From Microvirga sp. (lineage in GTDB: Bacteria > Pseudomonadota > Alphaproteobacteria > Rhizobiales > Beijerinckiaceae): a stretch of DNA of 52,307 bases. Below are positions 15,366 to 25,215 of the stretch, piece by piece (positions within the stretch are counted from its first letter, which is position 1; each line of letters starts with the position of its first letter). A model generated the notes under the pieces. It saw only the letters and a list, made by a program, of their open reading frames with translations, ran no database searches and was not told the origin of the DNA. Made by a program: the position numbers and the translations under genes. Location: the NCBI GenBank assembly GCA_029266525.1, contig JAQSWQ010000025.1, positions 1-52,307 on the forward strand, written 5' to 3'.

Positions 15366-15959
15366 TCAGGTGATGACCGAGCGGCCGTCCGCGGTCGCCG
15401 GCACCACGATCGCGCGCGGGGACTTCGAGCGCGCAAAGCTGTGCACGAGCCCGGTCACGAGATAGGCGGCGGCCATGCCGAGGAGAAGGAAGCGCGCCCG
15501 CCGCGAGCTGAACCGACGAGGCTTCGGCGGAGGCGGCAGGATCTCGGTGGGTTCCACGGGCGCCGCCAGAAGGCGCGCGGCAGGCGCCTTTCGGAGCCGG
15601 ATCGACCGGCGGTCGAGGGTGACGATGTCGAGCGCCGGGATTCTGCGGATGGCCGGCGGGGTCGCGGCAACCCGGCGCCCGGACGAGGCGGCCTCTTCCG
15701 GGCCGCGTTCTTCCCGGTTGCGCAGCCGCTCGGCCCAGGCGACGAGGCGCGCCTTGATCAGCGCCTTTTCGTCCGCCGCTCCCGCAGAGCGCCAAGGCGG
15801 CTCTTGCGTGGCCTGCGGCCGCGCAAAGCTCGCGGCCGCCGAGGCAACTCCCTCATAGGCGGCAAGATCGACCGCGATCCAGCCGCCTTCCCGGACATCG
15901 GAATCCGAGACCACGACCCTCGCGCTCAGCGCCTTCCCTGACTCCCGCTTGCCGTCCAC
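15366..15959 (-). CDS. Hypothetical protein with one C-terminal membrane segment
   Basis: 197 residues from a GTG at 15959, preceded by AAGGTGG. The first 120 residues are polar, with [20 protein letters not shown], a helical [19 protein letters not shown] and an [15 protein letters not shown] strand-like part. A Pro-rich linker ([12 protein letters not shown]) leads to a basic RRARF and a single hydrophobic helix ([19 protein letters not shown], about 160-178), then a short tail. This looks like a cytoplasmic N-terminal region anchored near its C-terminus. No family recognised. Same strand as gatC, which starts about 95 bases downstream. Confidence 0.65.
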   Translation of the reverse strand: MDGKRESGKALSARVVVSDSDVREGGWIAVDLAAYEGVASAAASFARPQATQEPPWRSAGAADEKALIKARLVAWAERLRNREERGPEEAASSGRRVAATPPAIRRIPALDIVTLDRRSIRLRKAPAARLLAAPVEPTEILPPPPKPRRFSSRRARFLLLGMAAAYLVTGLVHSFARSKSPRAIVVPATADGRSVIT

Positions 15960-16055
15960 GCCTCACCACCTTCGGGTGATTGTTCTCGGAACGACTATGC
16001 CAAGCGCGCCCCGGTCGCGCCACGCCGTGCTTAAGAAAGGGTTAAGAGGCCGGCT

Positions 16056-16760
16056 CTAGCCGACCCGCACGGCGGTATGCTTGTGGGGCACCACCACCTG
16101 GATGCCGCTGTCCTCCATCGCGGCGACGAAAGCGTCGGCGTTCGGCGCGAGCGGCGGAAAGGAAGCGTAGTGGCAAGGGATCACCGCCTTGGCGCGGCCG
16201 AAGAAGCGCCTCGCAGCCAGCGCCGCGGTATGCGGGCCCATGGTGAAGCGGTCACCGATCGGCATGATGACGATGTCCGGGGCGTGGATCTCGGCGATCA
16301 GCGCCATGTCGCCGAAGATGTCGGTGTCGCCCATGTGGTAGACGGTGGGCTCGCCCTCGGCCTTGACGATCGCGCCGTTCGGGTTGCCGAGCGGCACCGA
16401 GACGCCCGCGTCGAACATGCCGGCCGAGTGGTCGGCCCGCACCAGCGTCACCGTGAAGCCGCCCTGCTCGGTCGTGCCGCCGGTGTTCATGGGGTCGAAA
16501 TTCTGCAGGCCCTTGGAGGCAAGCCACATGCACAGATCGTAATTCGTCACGACCTTCGCGCCGGTCGCGTCGGCGATGTCGAGCGCGTCCCCGACATGGT
16601 CGCCGTGACCGTGCGTGATGATGATGTGCGTCGCCCCCTCGCTCGCCTTGGCGCGGTCTCCGTCAAAGGCCGGATTGCCGGTGAAAAAGGGATCGATCAG
16701 CACGGCCTTGTCGGCGAAGTCGAGGCGGAACGCGGAATGGCCGAACCAGGTGATTCTCAT
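16056..16760 (-). CDS. UPF0173 metal-dependent hydrolase (metallo-beta-lactamase fold)
   Basis: 234 residues. The opening [15 protein letters not shown], the metal-binding [11 protein letters not shown] (HxHxDH), the later His of VRADHSAGM, the Asp in [12 protein letters not shown] and the closing [15 protein letters not shown] identify the UPF0173 (YtkL-like) branch of the metallo-beta-lactamase fold. All ligands for a dinuclear metal site are present. The substrate is not known; the family is cytosolic and broadly conserved. It is divergent from ruvX, with an 86-base gap that should hold both promoters. Confidence 0.92.
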   Translation of the reverse strand: MRITWFGHSAFRLDFADKAVLIDPFFTGNPAFDGDRAKASEGATHIIITHGHGDHVGDALDIADATGAKVVTNYDLCMWLASKGLQNFDPMNTGGTTEQGGFTVTLVRADHSAGMFDAGVSVPLGNPNGAIVKAEGEPTVYHMGDTDIFGDMALIAEIHAPDIVIMPIGDRFTMGPHTAALAARRFFGRAKAVIPCHYASFPPLAPNADAFVAAMEDSGIQVVVPHKHTAVRVG

Positions 16761-16846
16761 GGGCGCGCTCTTTCGGCAGGGATGATGGGCGGCTAAGGGT
16801 TAGTCCAGCCCCGGAACCGCGACAACGTGAGGGCGGGGCAAACCCC

Positions 16847-17353
16847 ATGACCGACGCCGCCGAGCTGATCGAGAAGCTGCCCAGGAATGCGCGCGTGCTC
16901 GGGATCGACCTCGGCACGAAGACCATCGGGCTCGCGCTGTCCGACGTCGAGCGACGGATCGCGACGCCGCTCGAAACCTTGAAACGCGGGAAGTTCACCG
17001 CCGACGCACGCAAGATCGTCGCCCACCTGCAGCGCTTCGAGATCGGCGCCGTCGTGGTCGGGTTGCCGCTCAACATGGACGGATCGGAAGGCCCACGCGC
17101 CCAGGCGACGCGAGCCTTCGCCCGCAACCTCGCGCCGCTTGCCGGCTGCCCGATCCTGTTCTGGGACGAGCGCCTGTCGACCGCGGCGGTCATCCGCACC
17201 CTCATTGCTTCGGACGCATCCCGAAGCCGGCGGGCCGATCTCGTGGACAAGATGGCGGCCGCCTACATCCTGCAGGGCTTTCTCGACTTCACCGGGCGGC
17301 CTTCGGAGCAGCAACGAACCGGCAAGGTTGATCGCAGCCACAACTCCGAATGA
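16847..17353 (+). CDS. ruvX: Putative pre-16S rRNA nuclease / Holliday junction resolvase RuvX (YqgF)
   Basis: 168 residues. RNase H-like fold with all acidic active-site residues: Asp in VLGIDLGTKTIGLALSD, Glu in FWDERLSTAAV and Asp in LVDKMAAAYILQGFLD. The VVGLPLNMDGSEGPRAQ loop is diagnostic of YqgF. In E. coli this family matures the 5' end of 16S rRNA; a resolvase role has also been proposed. The ATG at 16847 has only a weak purine-rich site (GAGGGCGGGG). A small conserved-looking gene follows 81 bases downstream. Confidence 0.93.
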   Translation: MTDAAELIEKLPRNARVLGIDLGTKTIGLALSDVERRIATPLETLKRGKFTADARKIVAHLQRFEIGAVVVGLPLNMDGSEGPRAQATRAFARNLAPLAGCPILFWDERLSTAAVIRTLIASDASRSRRADLVDKMAAAYILQGFLDFTGRPSEQQRTGKVDRSHNSE

Positions 17354-17434
17354 GGGCGTTTTAGCCTTGTTGCACCCCGGGTTGTCCTGCTACAAAGCGG
17401 AGCGGATTCGCTGTCGCCAAACCAGGACCCGACT

Positions 17435-17659
17435 GTGACAAAGAACGCGTCATCCAAGGCCCCCTCCCCGCAGCCCGAGCCCGGCTCGAGCGGCTCCGAT
17501 ATTGCGGCAGGCGAGCTCGTAAAGGCGAGCCCGGCCGAGATCCGCGCTTATATCAGCCAGATGACGGGCGAGCTCGCGGTTCTCGCCCGCGCCGCCAAGC
17601 TCGGCACCCTCGCCTATCTTCTCGAGATGGCCCGCGACGAAGCCAAGGGCGGGCGGTAG
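17435..17659 (+). CDS. Small hypothetical cytosolic protein
   Basis: 74 residues from a GTG at 17435. The first 30 residues are polar and Pro/Ser-rich; the rest is one amphipathic helical region (SPAEIRAYISQMTGELAVLA followed by RAAKLGTLAYLLEMARDEAK). The pattern is that of a short protein common in alphaproteobacteria, with no function known to me. Downstream of ruvX and convergent with dprA (gap 21 bases). Confidence 0.72.
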   Translation: MTKNASSKAPSPQPEPGSSGSDIAAGELVKASPAEIRAYISQMTGELAVLARAAKLGTLAYLLEMARDEAKGGR

Positions 17660-17680
17660 CCCGGCTCCGGCGCTCAGCGC

Positions 17681-18877
17681 TCAGGTGCTCAGGGAAACCC
17701 CGTTGCCGGCGTGCCGGACGAGGCGCCCGGCGATCTCGAGCTCGAGCAGGATCCCGTTCACCGCCCGGATCGAGAGACCGGACTGGCGCGCGAGATCGTC
17801 CGGGGACACGGGAGCGGGCCCGAGCAGGTTGACCACGATGCTCGTTTCGTCGGTGGCGATGGGCTCCGGCGGGCTTTCGTAGAGCAGCCCGGGCGCGCCT
17901 TCGTGCCCGCGTCCGTTCCCGAGGTCGAGCTCGTCCCACAGCCTGTCGAGCTCGTCGTGGGGGCGACTGCCTGGATCCTCCGCGCTGCCGCGCGGCACCT
18001 CGCCGGCCGCGATGAGCGGAGCGAGGGCATCGAGGACATGCTCGGGCGAGCCGCAAAGGATTGCGCCCTGGCGGATGAGGTCGTTCGTGCCCTCAGCGCG
18101 CGGATCGAGCGGCGAGCCCGGCACGGCGAAGACCTCGCGCCCCTGCTCGAGCGCGAAACGCGCCGTGATCAGCGAGCCGGACTTGCGCGCCGCCTCGACC
18201 ACGACGACGCCGAGGGCGAGGCCCGAGACGGTGCGGTTGCGCCGCGGGAAGTCGCGCCCGCGCGGCTCCCACTCGAGCGGCATCTCCGACAGCGCCGCGC
18301 CGCCCTCGGCGATGATCTCCTCGAGGAGGGGCTCGTTGTCGCTCGGATAGACCCGCGCGAGACCGCCCGCGAGCACGGCGACGGTGCCGGTCCGAAGCGA
18401 GGCGCGGTGGGCCCGCGTGTCGATGCCGCGGGCGAGCCCCGAAACGATGGTGAAGCCGGCCTCGCCGACGGCGCGGGCCAGCCGCTCGGTGAAGGTCATC
18501 CCCGCCGCGGACGCATTGCGGGACCCGACGATCGCCAGCATGGGGCGGGCGAGCGCCTTGGCCTCGCCCCGAACCACGATCAGCGGCGGCGCCGAATCGA
18601 TCGCCCGCAGGGCCTTCGGGTACTCGGGCTCGCCGGTCGCGACGAAGCGCCCGCCGAGCCGGTGCGTCGCCTCGATCTCGCGCTCCACCTCGTCGCGGCT
18701 CGCGATCTTCAGGCCCGGGCGGCCGCTCCGGCGCGCGATCTGGGGCAGCGCCTCGAGCGCCGCACCCGCGCCGCCGTGGCGGTTGACCAGCGTCTGGAAG
18801 GTGCGCGGCCCGATGCTCTCGGATCGAATCAGCCGCAGCCAGGCGATCCTCTGCTCGTCGGTAAGGCGGGCGCTCAT
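17681..18877 (-). CDS. dprA: DNA-processing protein DprA
   Basis: 398 residues from an ATG at 18877 that overlaps the plsY stop by 4 bases. Layout: an N-terminal SAM-like helical part ([20 protein letters not shown]), the Rossmann-like DprA core with [40 protein letters not shown] and [20 protein letters not shown], and a C-terminal winged helix ([20 protein letters not shown]). DprA binds single-stranded DNA and loads RecA on incoming DNA during natural transformation; it is also kept in non-competent bacteria. Last gene of the pyrB-pyrC-plsY-dprA unit. Confidence 0.95.
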   Translation of the reverse strand: MSARLTDEQRIAWLRLIRSESIGPRTFQTLVNRHGGAGAALEALPQIARRSGRPGLKIASRDEVEREIEATHRLGGRFVATGEPEYPKALRAIDSAPPLIVVRGEAKALARPMLAIVGSRNASAAGMTFTERLARAVGEAGFTIVSGLARGIDTRAHRASLRTGTVAVLAGGLARVYPSDNEPLLEEIIAEGGAALSEMPLEWEPRGRDFPRRNRTVSGLALGVVVVEAARKSGSLITARFALEQGREVFAVPGSPLDPRAEGTNDLIRQGAILCGSPEHVLDALAPLIAAGEVPRGSAEDPGSRPHDELDRLWDELDLGNGRGHEGAPGLLYESPPEPIATDETSIVVNLLGPAPVSPDDLARQSGLSIRAVNGILLELEIAGRLVRHAGNGVSLST

Positions 18878-19491
18878 GTTCGCTTGCCGATGCGGCTCTC
18901 GGTTCCGGCGAGGAGACGCCGGATGTTCTCGCGATGCTTCCACCAGAGCAAGACCGCGAGCAGCAGGAACAGCTCGGCCATCTGCCGCTCGCCGAGCCAC
19001 CACAACACCGCCGGGGTGAGCGCGCTCGCGACGAGGCCCGAGGCCGAGGAGTACCGGGTCGCGGCGGCGGTCGCGATCCAGATCACGCCGAAGGCGGCGG
19101 CGGCGAGCGGCTTCAGGCCGATGAGGCAGCCGATGAAGGTCGCGACGCCCTTGCCGCCCTTGAAGCCGAGCCAGATCGGAAAGAGGTGGCCGAGCAGAGC
19201 GCCGAGCGCAGCAAGGATGGCGGCGTTCGGCCCCCAGATCGAGCCCATGACGAGGACTGCCGCGGTGCCCTTGAAGGCGTCGCCGAGGAGCGTCGCCGCG
19301 GCGAGGCCCTTGCGCCCGGTGCGCAGGACGTTGGTCGCGCCGATGTTGCCCGAGCCGATGTTGCGGACGTCGCCGAGGCCGGCAAGCCGGGTCAGGACAA
19401 GACCGAACGGAATGGAGCCGAAGGCGTAGCCGATCGCGAAGGCGGCAAGGAAATAGGGCCAGGCGAGCCCCCAACTCATCGCTTCCGGCAT
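18874..19491 (-). CDS. plsY: Acyl-phosphate:glycerol-3-phosphate acyltransferase PlsY
   Basis: 205 residues, an integral membrane enzyme that acylates glycerol-3-phosphate using acyl-phosphate, the first step of phospholipid synthesis. Conserved motifs present: [12 protein letters not shown], the glycerol-phosphate loop [14 protein letters not shown] and [13 protein letters not shown]. At least five hydrophobic segments are visible. The start could be 19491 or the ATG four codons inside (19479). It starts 12 bases after pyrC and overlaps dprA by 4. Confidence 0.95.
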   Translation of the reverse strand: MPEAMSWGLAWPYFLAAFAIGYAFGSIPFGLVLTRLAGLGDVRNIGSGNIGATNVLRTGRKGLAAATLLGDAFKGTAAVLVMGSIWGPNAAILAALGALLGHLFPIWLGFKGGKGVATFIGCLIGLKPLAAAAFGVIWIATAAATRYSSASGLVASALTPAVLWWLGERQMAELFLLLAVLLWWKHRENIRRLLAGTESRIGKRT

Positions 19492-19503
19492 CGCCCTGAC
19501 CGC

Positions 19504-20808
19504 TTAAGCCGCCATCCCCTCGCGACGGCGATCATACACGATCCTGCCGCCGGCCAAGGTGAGGATCACCCGCCCCTGCAGGCGCGCCTCGTCGAAGGGC
19601 GAGTTCTTCGAGCGCGAGCGCAGGTCCTGCTTGTCGAGCACGTAGGGCTCGTCGGGATCCAACAGGACGAGGTCCGCCGGCGCTCCCGGCGCAAGCCGCC
19701 CGGCGGCAAGCCCGAGGATCTCGGCCGGCCGGGCGGACAGCGCCTGAAGGAGCCGCGCCAGCGTGAGCCGGCCGTCATGGACGAGGCGCAGCGCCGCCGG
19801 AAGCAGCGTCTCGAGCCCGACCGCGCCGTCGGCGGCCTCCGCGAAGGGCAGGCGCTTGGTCTCGACATCCTGCGGATTGTGGTCTGACACGATCACGTCG
19901 ATCGTGCCGTCGGCCAAAGCCTCGATCACCGCTTGGCGGTCGTCCTCGTGCCGCAGGGGCGGCGAAAGCTTCAGGAAGGTGCGATAGTCGCCGATGTCGT
20001 TCTCGTTCAGCGCGAGGTTGTTGATCGAGGCACCGCAGGTGATCGGCAGCCCGTCGGCCTTTGCGCGCCGCACGATCGCCACCGAGTCTGCGCAGGAGAT
20101 CACCGCGGCGTGATAGCGCGCGCCGGTGAGGCGCACGAGGCGGATGTCGCGCTCGAGCATCACCGTCTCGGCCTCGCGCGGGATGCCGGCGAGCCCGAGA
20201 CGCGACGCGACCTCGCCCTCGTTCATGACCCCGTCGCCGACCAGATCCGGGTCCTCGAGATGGGGCATGAGCAGCACGCCGAAATCCCGCGCATAGGTGA
20301 GCGCCCGGCGCATCACCTGGGCGTTCGTGACCGAGCGCACGCCGTCGGTGAAGGCGACCGCGCCGGCCTCGCGCAAGAGGCCGAACTCGGTCATCTCGCG
20401 GCCGGCAAGGCCCTTGGTGATCGCGGCCGCTGGATGGACGTTCACGAGCGCCGTGTCGCGCGCACGCCGCAGGACGAAATCGACGATCGCCGGGTCGTCG
20501 ATCGCGGGGTTGGTGTCGGGCATGCAGACGAGCGTCGTGACGCCGCCGGCGGCCGCCGCCTCGCTCGCGCTCTTCAAGGTCTCGCGATGCTCCGCCCCGG
20601 GCTCGCCGGTGAAGGCGCGCATGTCGACGAGCCCGGGCGCAAGCACGAGGCCGGCGCAGTCGATGACGGTTGCGCCTTCGGGCGCCGGCAGCGGCGCGCC
20701 CCAGGCGATGTCGGCGATGCCGCCGTTCCGGACAATCGCGCTACCACGATCGTCTCGACCGGAGGCCGGATCGATCAGGCGAGCATTGCGGAGGACGAAG
20801 AAACTCAC
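19504..20808 (-). CDS. pyrC: Dihydroorotase homologue lacking metal ligands (PyrC/PyrX type)
   Basis: 434 residues from a GTG at 20808. The overall match to class I dihydroorotases is good ([39 protein letters not shown], and [20 protein letters not shown]). However, the zinc motif DxHxHxRxPG reads [10 protein letters not shown]: His64 is Arg, His66 is Phe and the substrate Arg68 is Gly. The later HxxH reads HAAV. Only the Asp of VSDHNP and a few others remain. Such proteins, placed next to pyrB, are known in Pseudomonas as the inactive PyrC' that is needed to assemble or stabilise aspartate transcarbamoylase. I infer the same structural role, with the true dihydroorotase elsewhere. plsY follows after 12 bases. 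Confidence 0.9.
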   Translation of the reverse strand: MSFFVLRNARLIDPASGRDDRGSAIVRNGGIADIAWGAPLPAPEGATVIDCAGLVLAPGLVDMRAFTGEPGAEHRETLKSASEAAAAGGVTTLVCMPDTNPAIDDPAIVDFVLRRARDTALVNVHPAAAITKGLAGREMTEFGLLREAGAVAFTDGVRSVTNAQVMRRALTYARDFGVLLMPHLEDPDLVGDGVMNEGEVASRLGLAGIPREAETVMLERDIRLVRLTGARYHAAVISCADSVAIVRRAKADGLPITCGASINNLALNENDIGDYRTFLKLSPPLRHEDDRQAVIEALADGTIDVIVSDHNPQDVETKRLPFAEAADGAVGLETLLPAALRLVHDGRLTLARLLQALSARPAEILGLAAGRLAPGAPADLVLLDPDEPYVLDKQDLRSRSKNSPFDEARLQGRVILTLAGGRIVYDRRREGMAA

Positions 20809-20836
20809 TCGACCCTCGAAGAGCGCGCACCGAAAA

Positions 20837-20861
20837 CCCTCTCCCGTTCAGCGGGAGAGGG
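20837..20861. repeat. CTCTCCCG hairpin repeat, left side of the pyrC-pyrB gap
   Basis: CCCTCTCCCG and CGGGAGAGGG form a perfect stem with a short loop. Related CCCTCTCCCG and GGGAGAGGGGG sequences occur again at about 20885-20910 and 21043-21092 in this gap, and at 33295-33396. It belongs to a repeat type common between genes in this group of bacteria. Confidence 0.75.
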
Positions 20862-20903
20862 CGGCTCCCTTCGGGGCGCGCCTGGGAGGGAGCCGGGAGA
20901 GGG

Positions 20904-21041
20904 GGAAAGTCGGCGGTCTATTTCCGCGCGGACCGGCTCCCAAAACCGCGCTTCGGCCCGCGGCATGGTCGAGCGCTGTTCCTTGGCGAAATCGCGCAGG
21001 CGCTCGGGAACTTCATTGATCACCCCTCGCCGTTCTCTCAT
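20904..21041 (-). pseudogene. 5' fragment of a DUF559 (very-short-patch-repair-like) gene
   Basis: From an ATG at 21041 the frame gives NEVPERLRDFAKEQRSTMPR followed by AEARFWEPVRAE, which is the start of the DUF559 family (about 110-130 residues, restriction-endonuclease fold related to Vsr). The catalytic core that should follow is missing; the frame runs instead into a CTCTCCCG-type repeat. It is therefore a truncated remnant, flanked on both sides by the same repeat family, inside the pyrB-pyrC intergenic gap. Confidence 0.65.
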
Positions 21042-21107
21042 CCCCCTCTCCCGGCCGCTGCGCGGCCACCCTCCCCCGCTGAAGGGGGCAGGGTTTGGCG
21101 CGGCTTA

Positions 21108-22055
21108 TCACTCATTTCGCAGATGGCTCGCCAGCGCCTCGAGCACGGCCATGCGCACCGCGACACCCATCTCGACCTGCTCCTGGATCAGCGACTGCGC
21201 CCCGTCGGCCACCTCCGAGGAGATCTCGACGCCGCGGTTCATCGGGCCCGGATGCATCACGAGCGCGTCGGGCTTCGCGAGCGCGAGCTTTTCCTGATCG
21301 AGGCCGAAATAGCGGAAATACTCTTTGGTCGAGGGCACGAAGGAGCCGTTCATGCGCTCGCGTTGCAGGCGCAGCATCATCACGATGTCGGCGCCTGCGA
21401 GGCCCTTGCGCATGTCGGTAAAGGCCTCGACGCCGAAGCGCTCGATCCCGGCCGGGAGCAGCGTGGTCGGCGCGATGACGCGCACGCGGGCGCCGAGCGC
21501 CTGCAGGAGGATGATGTTCGAGCGCGCGACGCGCGAATGGAGGATATCGCCGCAGATCGCGACCACGAGCCCCTGGATGCGGCCCTTGCGGCGGCGGATG
21601 GTCAGCGCGTCGAGGAGCGCCTGGGTCGGGTGCTCGTGCGCGCCGTCCCCGGCGTTGACGATCGAGCAGCCGACCTTGCGCGCAAGCAGATGCACGGCGC
21701 CCGCCGAATGATGGCGCACGATAATGATGTCGGGCCGCATGGCATTGAGGGTCGCTGCGGTGTCGATCAGGGTCTCGCCTTTCTTCACCGAGGACGACGA
21801 GACCGACATGTTCATGACGTCGGCGCCGAGCCTTTTTCCGGCGATCTCGAAGGAGGATTGGGTGCGGGTCGAGGGCTCGAAGAAGAGGTTGATCTGCGTG
21901 CGCCCGCGCAAGGTCGCCTTCTTCTTCTCGATCTGGCGGCTGACCTCGACCGCTTCGTCGGAGAGGTCGAGCAGGGCCTCGATGTCGAACGGCGACAACC
22001 CCTCGATCCCGAGCAGATGGCGATGGGGAAAGGTCGGGCGCGCCGAGGCTGTCAT
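21108..22055 (-). CDS. pyrB: Aspartate carbamoyltransferase catalytic subunit
   Basis: 315 residues from the ATG at 22055 ([20 protein letters not shown]). Condenses carbamoyl phosphate with aspartate in the second step of pyrimidine synthesis. Active-site motifs complete: [20 protein letters not shown], the [13 protein letters not shown] lysine loop, [10 protein letters not shown], the [10 protein letters not shown] loop and [13 protein letters not shown]. No pyrI-type regulatory gene is seen. A 299-base gap with repeats separates it from the pyrC homologue, which is expected to associate with it. Divergent from topA across 221 bases. Confidence 0.96.
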   Translation of the reverse strand: MTASARPTFPHRHLLGIEGLSPFDIEALLDLSDEAVEVSRQIEKKKATLRGRTQINLFFEPSTRTQSSFEIAGKRLGADVMNMSVSSSSVKKGETLIDTAATLNAMRPDIIIVRHHSAGAVHLLARKVGCSIVNAGDGAHEHPTQALLDALTIRRRKGRIQGLVVAICGDILHSRVARSNIILLQALGARVRVIAPTTLLPAGIERFGVEAFTDMRKGLAGADIVMMLRLQRERMNGSFVPSTKEYFRYFGLDQEKLALAKPDALVMHPGPMNRGVEISSEVADGAQSLIQEQVEMGVAVRMAVLEALASHLRNE

Positions 22056-22276
22056 GCTGAAGCGAGCGCTATAGGGGCGCTTTCCCGGGCCGGCAAGGCG
22101 CCCGGCCGGGTTTCGCACGGCCGATTCGCCGCGTAGCGGCGGGCGACCGCGGCCCGTCCGAATTTGACTTCGCGGCCCCCTTCACCCACTTAAGCCGGCT
22201 CGCGGCGGCTCAGGCCAGCCGGCCGCCGCCCCCCAACCCACCGCTGCATTCACGTACCCGGCCCTCGGAACACGCT

Positions 22277-24952
22277 ATGAAGGTCCTCGTCGTCGAGTCG
22301 CCCGCCAAGGCGAAGACGATCAACAAATATCTCGGCCGCGACTACGAGGTCCTGGCCTCCTTCGGGCATATCCGCGACCTGCCGGCGAAGGACGGCTCGG
22401 TCGATCCCGAGGCCGATTTCCGCATGCTGTGGCAGATCGACGGCCGGAGCACGAAGCACGTCTCCGAGATCGCCAAGGCGGTGCGCGGCGCCGAGAAGCT
22501 GATCCTCGCGACCGACCCCGACCGCGAGGGCGAGGCGATCTCCTGGCATGTGATCGAGGCGCTCAAGGAGAAGCGCGCGCTCAAGGACACACCCTTCGAG
22601 CGCGTCACCTTCAACGCCATCACCAAGGACGCGGTGCAGAGCGCGCTGCGAAAGCCCCGCGCCATCGACCAGGCCCTGGTCGATGCCTACATGGCGCGGC
22701 GCGCGCTCGACTACCTCGTCGGCTTCACGCTGTCGCCGGTCTTGTGGCGCAAGCTCCCGGGCGCGCGCTCGGCGGGCCGCGTGCAGTCGGTCGCGCTGCG
22801 CCTCGTCTGCGACCGCGAATTGGAGATCGAGAAGTTCGTTCCGCGCGAATACTGGTCGCTCGTCGCGACGCTCGCGACGAAAGAGGGCGCGGTGTTCGAG
22901 GCGCGGCTCGTCGGCGCCGACGGCCGCAAGATCCAGCGCCTCGACATCGGTGCGGGCGAGGAGGCGGAGGCCTTCCGCCGCGACCTCGAGCTTGCGACCT
23001 TCACGGTGGCGTCGGTCGAGGCGAAGCCGGCGAAGCGCCACCCCTCCCCGCCCTTCACGACCTCGACCTTGCAGCAGGAAGCCTCGCGCAAATTGGGGCT
23101 CGCGCCGGCCCAGACCATGCGCATCGCGCAGCGCCTCTACGAGGGCGTCGACATCGGCGGCGAGACCGTCGGGCTCATCACCTATATGCGCACCGACGGC
23201 ATCGACATGGCGCCGGAGGCGATCGCCGCGGCGCGCCGGGTCATCGGCAAGGAATATGGCGAGCGCTACCTGCCGGGCGTTCCGCGCAAGTACCAGAACA
23301 AGGCCAAGAACGCGCAGGAAGCGCATGAGTGCATCCGCCCGACCGACATGGGCCGCCTGCCTGCCCAGCTGCGCAAGCACCTCGAGCCCGAGCAGGCGAA
23401 GCTCTACGAGCTGATCTGGATCCGCACCGTCGCGAGCCAGATGGAATCGGCCGAGCTCGAGCGCACGACCGTGGACATCGCAGCGAAGGTCGGGCCGCGC
23501 CTCCTCGACCTGCGCGCTACCGGCCAGGTGGTGAAGTTCGACGGTTTCCTGACGCTCTACCAGGAGGGCAAGGACGACGAGGCGGACGAGGACCAGGGCC
23601 GGCTCCCCCCGATTACCGCCGGCGACCCGCTCGAGCGCCGCCGCATCGCGGCGACCCAGCATTTCACCGAGCCCCCGCCCCGCTATTCCGAGGCGAGCCT
23701 CGTCAAGCGCATGGAGGAGCTCGGCATCGGCCGGCCCTCGACCTACGCCTCGATCCTCGCGGTCCTGCGCGAGCGCGAGTACGTGCGGCTCGAGAAGAAG
23801 CGGCTCGTCGCCGAGGACAAGGGGCTTCTGGTCATCGCCTTCCTCGAGAGCTTCTTCAAGAAGCTCGTCGAATACGATTTCACCGCCGATCTCGAGGAGC
23901 AGCTCGACCGCATCTCGAATAGCGAGATCGACTGGAAGCAGGTCCTGCGCAGTTTCTGGCGCGAGTTCTCGGCGGCGGTCGGCGAGACCAAGGAGCTGCG
24001 CACCACCGAGATCCTCGATGCCCTCAACGATCTGCTGGCGCCGCACATCTTCCCGCCGCGCGCCGACGGCGCGGAGCCCCGCTCCTGCCCGAGCTGCGGC
24101 AACGGCCAGCTCTCGCTGAGGCTCGGCAAGTTCGGCGCCTTCATCGGCTGCTCGAACTATCCGGAGTGCCGCTACACCCGCCAGCTGATGGCATCCGGCG
24201 GCGACGCCGACGCGGAAAGCTTCGGCGACGAAGGCACGCCCGGCGTCAAGCTCGTCGGCGAGGATCCGGAAACCGGGCTGCCCGTCACCTTGCGCGAGGG
24301 CCGCTTCGGCGTCTTTCTGCAGCTCGGCGAGGCGGCCGAGAAGGGCGACAAGCCGAAGCGCTCCTCGCTCCCGCCGGGCGTCCCGCCCGACGCGATCGAT
24401 CTCGAGCGAGCGCTCAGGCTGCTCGCCCTGCCGCGCCCGGTCGCCACGCATCCGGAATCCGGCCAGCCGATCCTGGTCGGCATCGGGCGCTACGGTCCTT
24501 ACGTCCAGCACGGCAAGACCTTCGCCAACCTTGAGAAGGACGACGACGTGCTCGCGATCGGCGCGAACCGTGCGATCGACCTCATCGTCGCGCGCGAGAG
24601 CGGCGCCGTCTTCCGCCGCGGCGCGGCGCGCGACCCCGGCCGCCAGCTCGGCGAAGATCCATCGACCAGCAAGACCGTGGTGGTGAAGGCCGGCCGCTTC
24701 GGGCCCTATGTCACCGACGGCGAGGTGAACGCGACGCTGCCTCGCACAATGTCGGCGGATGCGGTGACGCTCGACGAGGCGATTGCGCTGCTCAACGCGC
24801 GCCGGGCCGCCGGGCCGTCGAAGAAGCCGCGGCGCGGCGGGCGCCCGGCGGCCTCGAAAGGCCCGAAACCCGCGACGAAGAGCGCTATGAAGAAACCGGC
24901 CGCGAGGAAGACGAGCGCGAAGTCCGGAGCGAAGAAGAGCAAGAGCGCCTGA
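22277..24952 (+). CDS. topA: DNA topoisomerase I
   Basis: 891 residues. Relaxes negative supercoils as a type IA enzyme. N-terminal Toprim domain with VVESPAKAKTINKYLG and the DPDREGEAISWH acidic triad; catalytic Tyr303 in LITYMRTDG; central gate domains to about residue 590; one clear C4 zinc ribbon, SCPSCGNGQLSLRLGKFGAF followed by the two Cys of IGCSNYPECRY; then repeated GRFGVFLQLGE, IGRYGPYVQHGKTF and AGRFGPYVTDGE modules, the zinc-free C-terminal repeats usual for alphaproteobacteria. The final 50 residues are a Lys/Ala-rich tail. Start at 22277 (MKVLVVESPAKAK) is the standard one. Confidence 0.97.
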   Translation: MKVLVVESPAKAKTINKYLGRDYEVLASFGHIRDLPAKDGSVDPEADFRMLWQIDGRSTKHVSEIAKAVRGAEKLILATDPDREGEAISWHVIEALKEKRALKDTPFERVTFNAITKDAVQSALRKPRAIDQALVDAYMARRALDYLVGFTLSPVLWRKLPGARSAGRVQSVALRLVCDRELEIEKFVPREYWSLVATLATKEGAVFEARLVGADGRKIQRLDIGAGEEAEAFRRDLELATFTVASVEAKPAKRHPSPPFTTSTLQQEASRKLGLAPAQTMRIAQRLYEGVDIGGETVGLITYMRTDGIDMAPEAIAAARRVIGKEYGERYLPGVPRKYQNKAKNAQEAHECIRPTDMGRLPAQLRKHLEPEQAKLYELIWIRTVASQMESAELERTTVDIAAKVGPRLLDLRATGQVVKFDGFLTLYQEGKDDEADEDQGRLPPITAGDPLERRRIAATQHFTEPPPRYSEASLVKRMEELGIGRPSTYASILAVLREREYVRLEKKRLVAEDKGLLVIAFLESFFKKLVEYDFTADLEEQLDRISNSEIDWKQVLRSFWREFSAAVGETKELRTTEILDALNDLLAPHIFPPRADGAEPRSCPSCGNGQLSLRLGKFGAFIGCSNYPECRYTRQLMASGGDADAESFGDEGTPGVKLVGEDPETGLPVTLREGRFGVFLQLGEAAEKGDKPKRSSLPPGVPPDAIDLERALRLLALPRPVATHPESGQPILVGIGRYGPYVQHGKTFANLEKDDDVLAIGANRAIDLIVARESGAVFRRGAARDPGRQLGEDPSTSKTVVVKAGRFGPYVTDGEVNATLPRTMSADAVTLDEAIALLNARRAAGPSKKPRRGGRPAASKGPKPATKSAMKKPAARKTSAKSGAKKSKSA

Positions 24953-24965
24953 GCGGCACCTCGAT

Positions 24966-25148
24966 TCAGAGGGCCACGAACAGCGCGAGCGCCGCGAAGG
25001 CGCCGACTCCGATCCAGGCCGCAAGCGACTGTGCCGAGCGCCTGCGGAAGCTTTCGTCGGGGGAACAGGCGAAGGCTTCGCCGGCGCTCTGGGCGGCGCG
25101 GATCAGGTGGGAGTGGCGGGCCGTGATCCCGAGGCTTGCCGTCTTCAT
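24966..25148 (-). CDS. Very small membrane-anchored protein, unknown
   Basis: 60 residues from an ATG at 25148 preceded by a good GGAAGG site. The N-terminal 38 residues are polar; the last 20 (SLAAWIGVGAFAALALFVAL) form one hydrophobic helix with a free C-terminus, as in a tail-anchored protein. Convergent with topA (13 bases between stop codons). No family recognised. The ribosome binding site and tidy placement make it more likely real than not. Confidence 0.55.
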   Translation of the reverse strand: MKTASLGITARHSHLIRAAQSAGEAFACSPDESFRRRSAQSLAAWIGVGAFAALALFVAL

Positions 25149-25215
25149 GTCGCTACCTTCCGCGCAGCTGCTCGCCTACAACCGGTTCGAAGCAACAAAG
25201 GTTCCAACGGCTGCT

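Noticed and set aside
22250-25024. A 924-codon open frame on the minus strand opposite topA
   Set aside because: It mirrors topA codons in a GC-rich genome, has no family features and is exceptionally Arg/Leu/Asp-rich, as expected of an antisense shadow.
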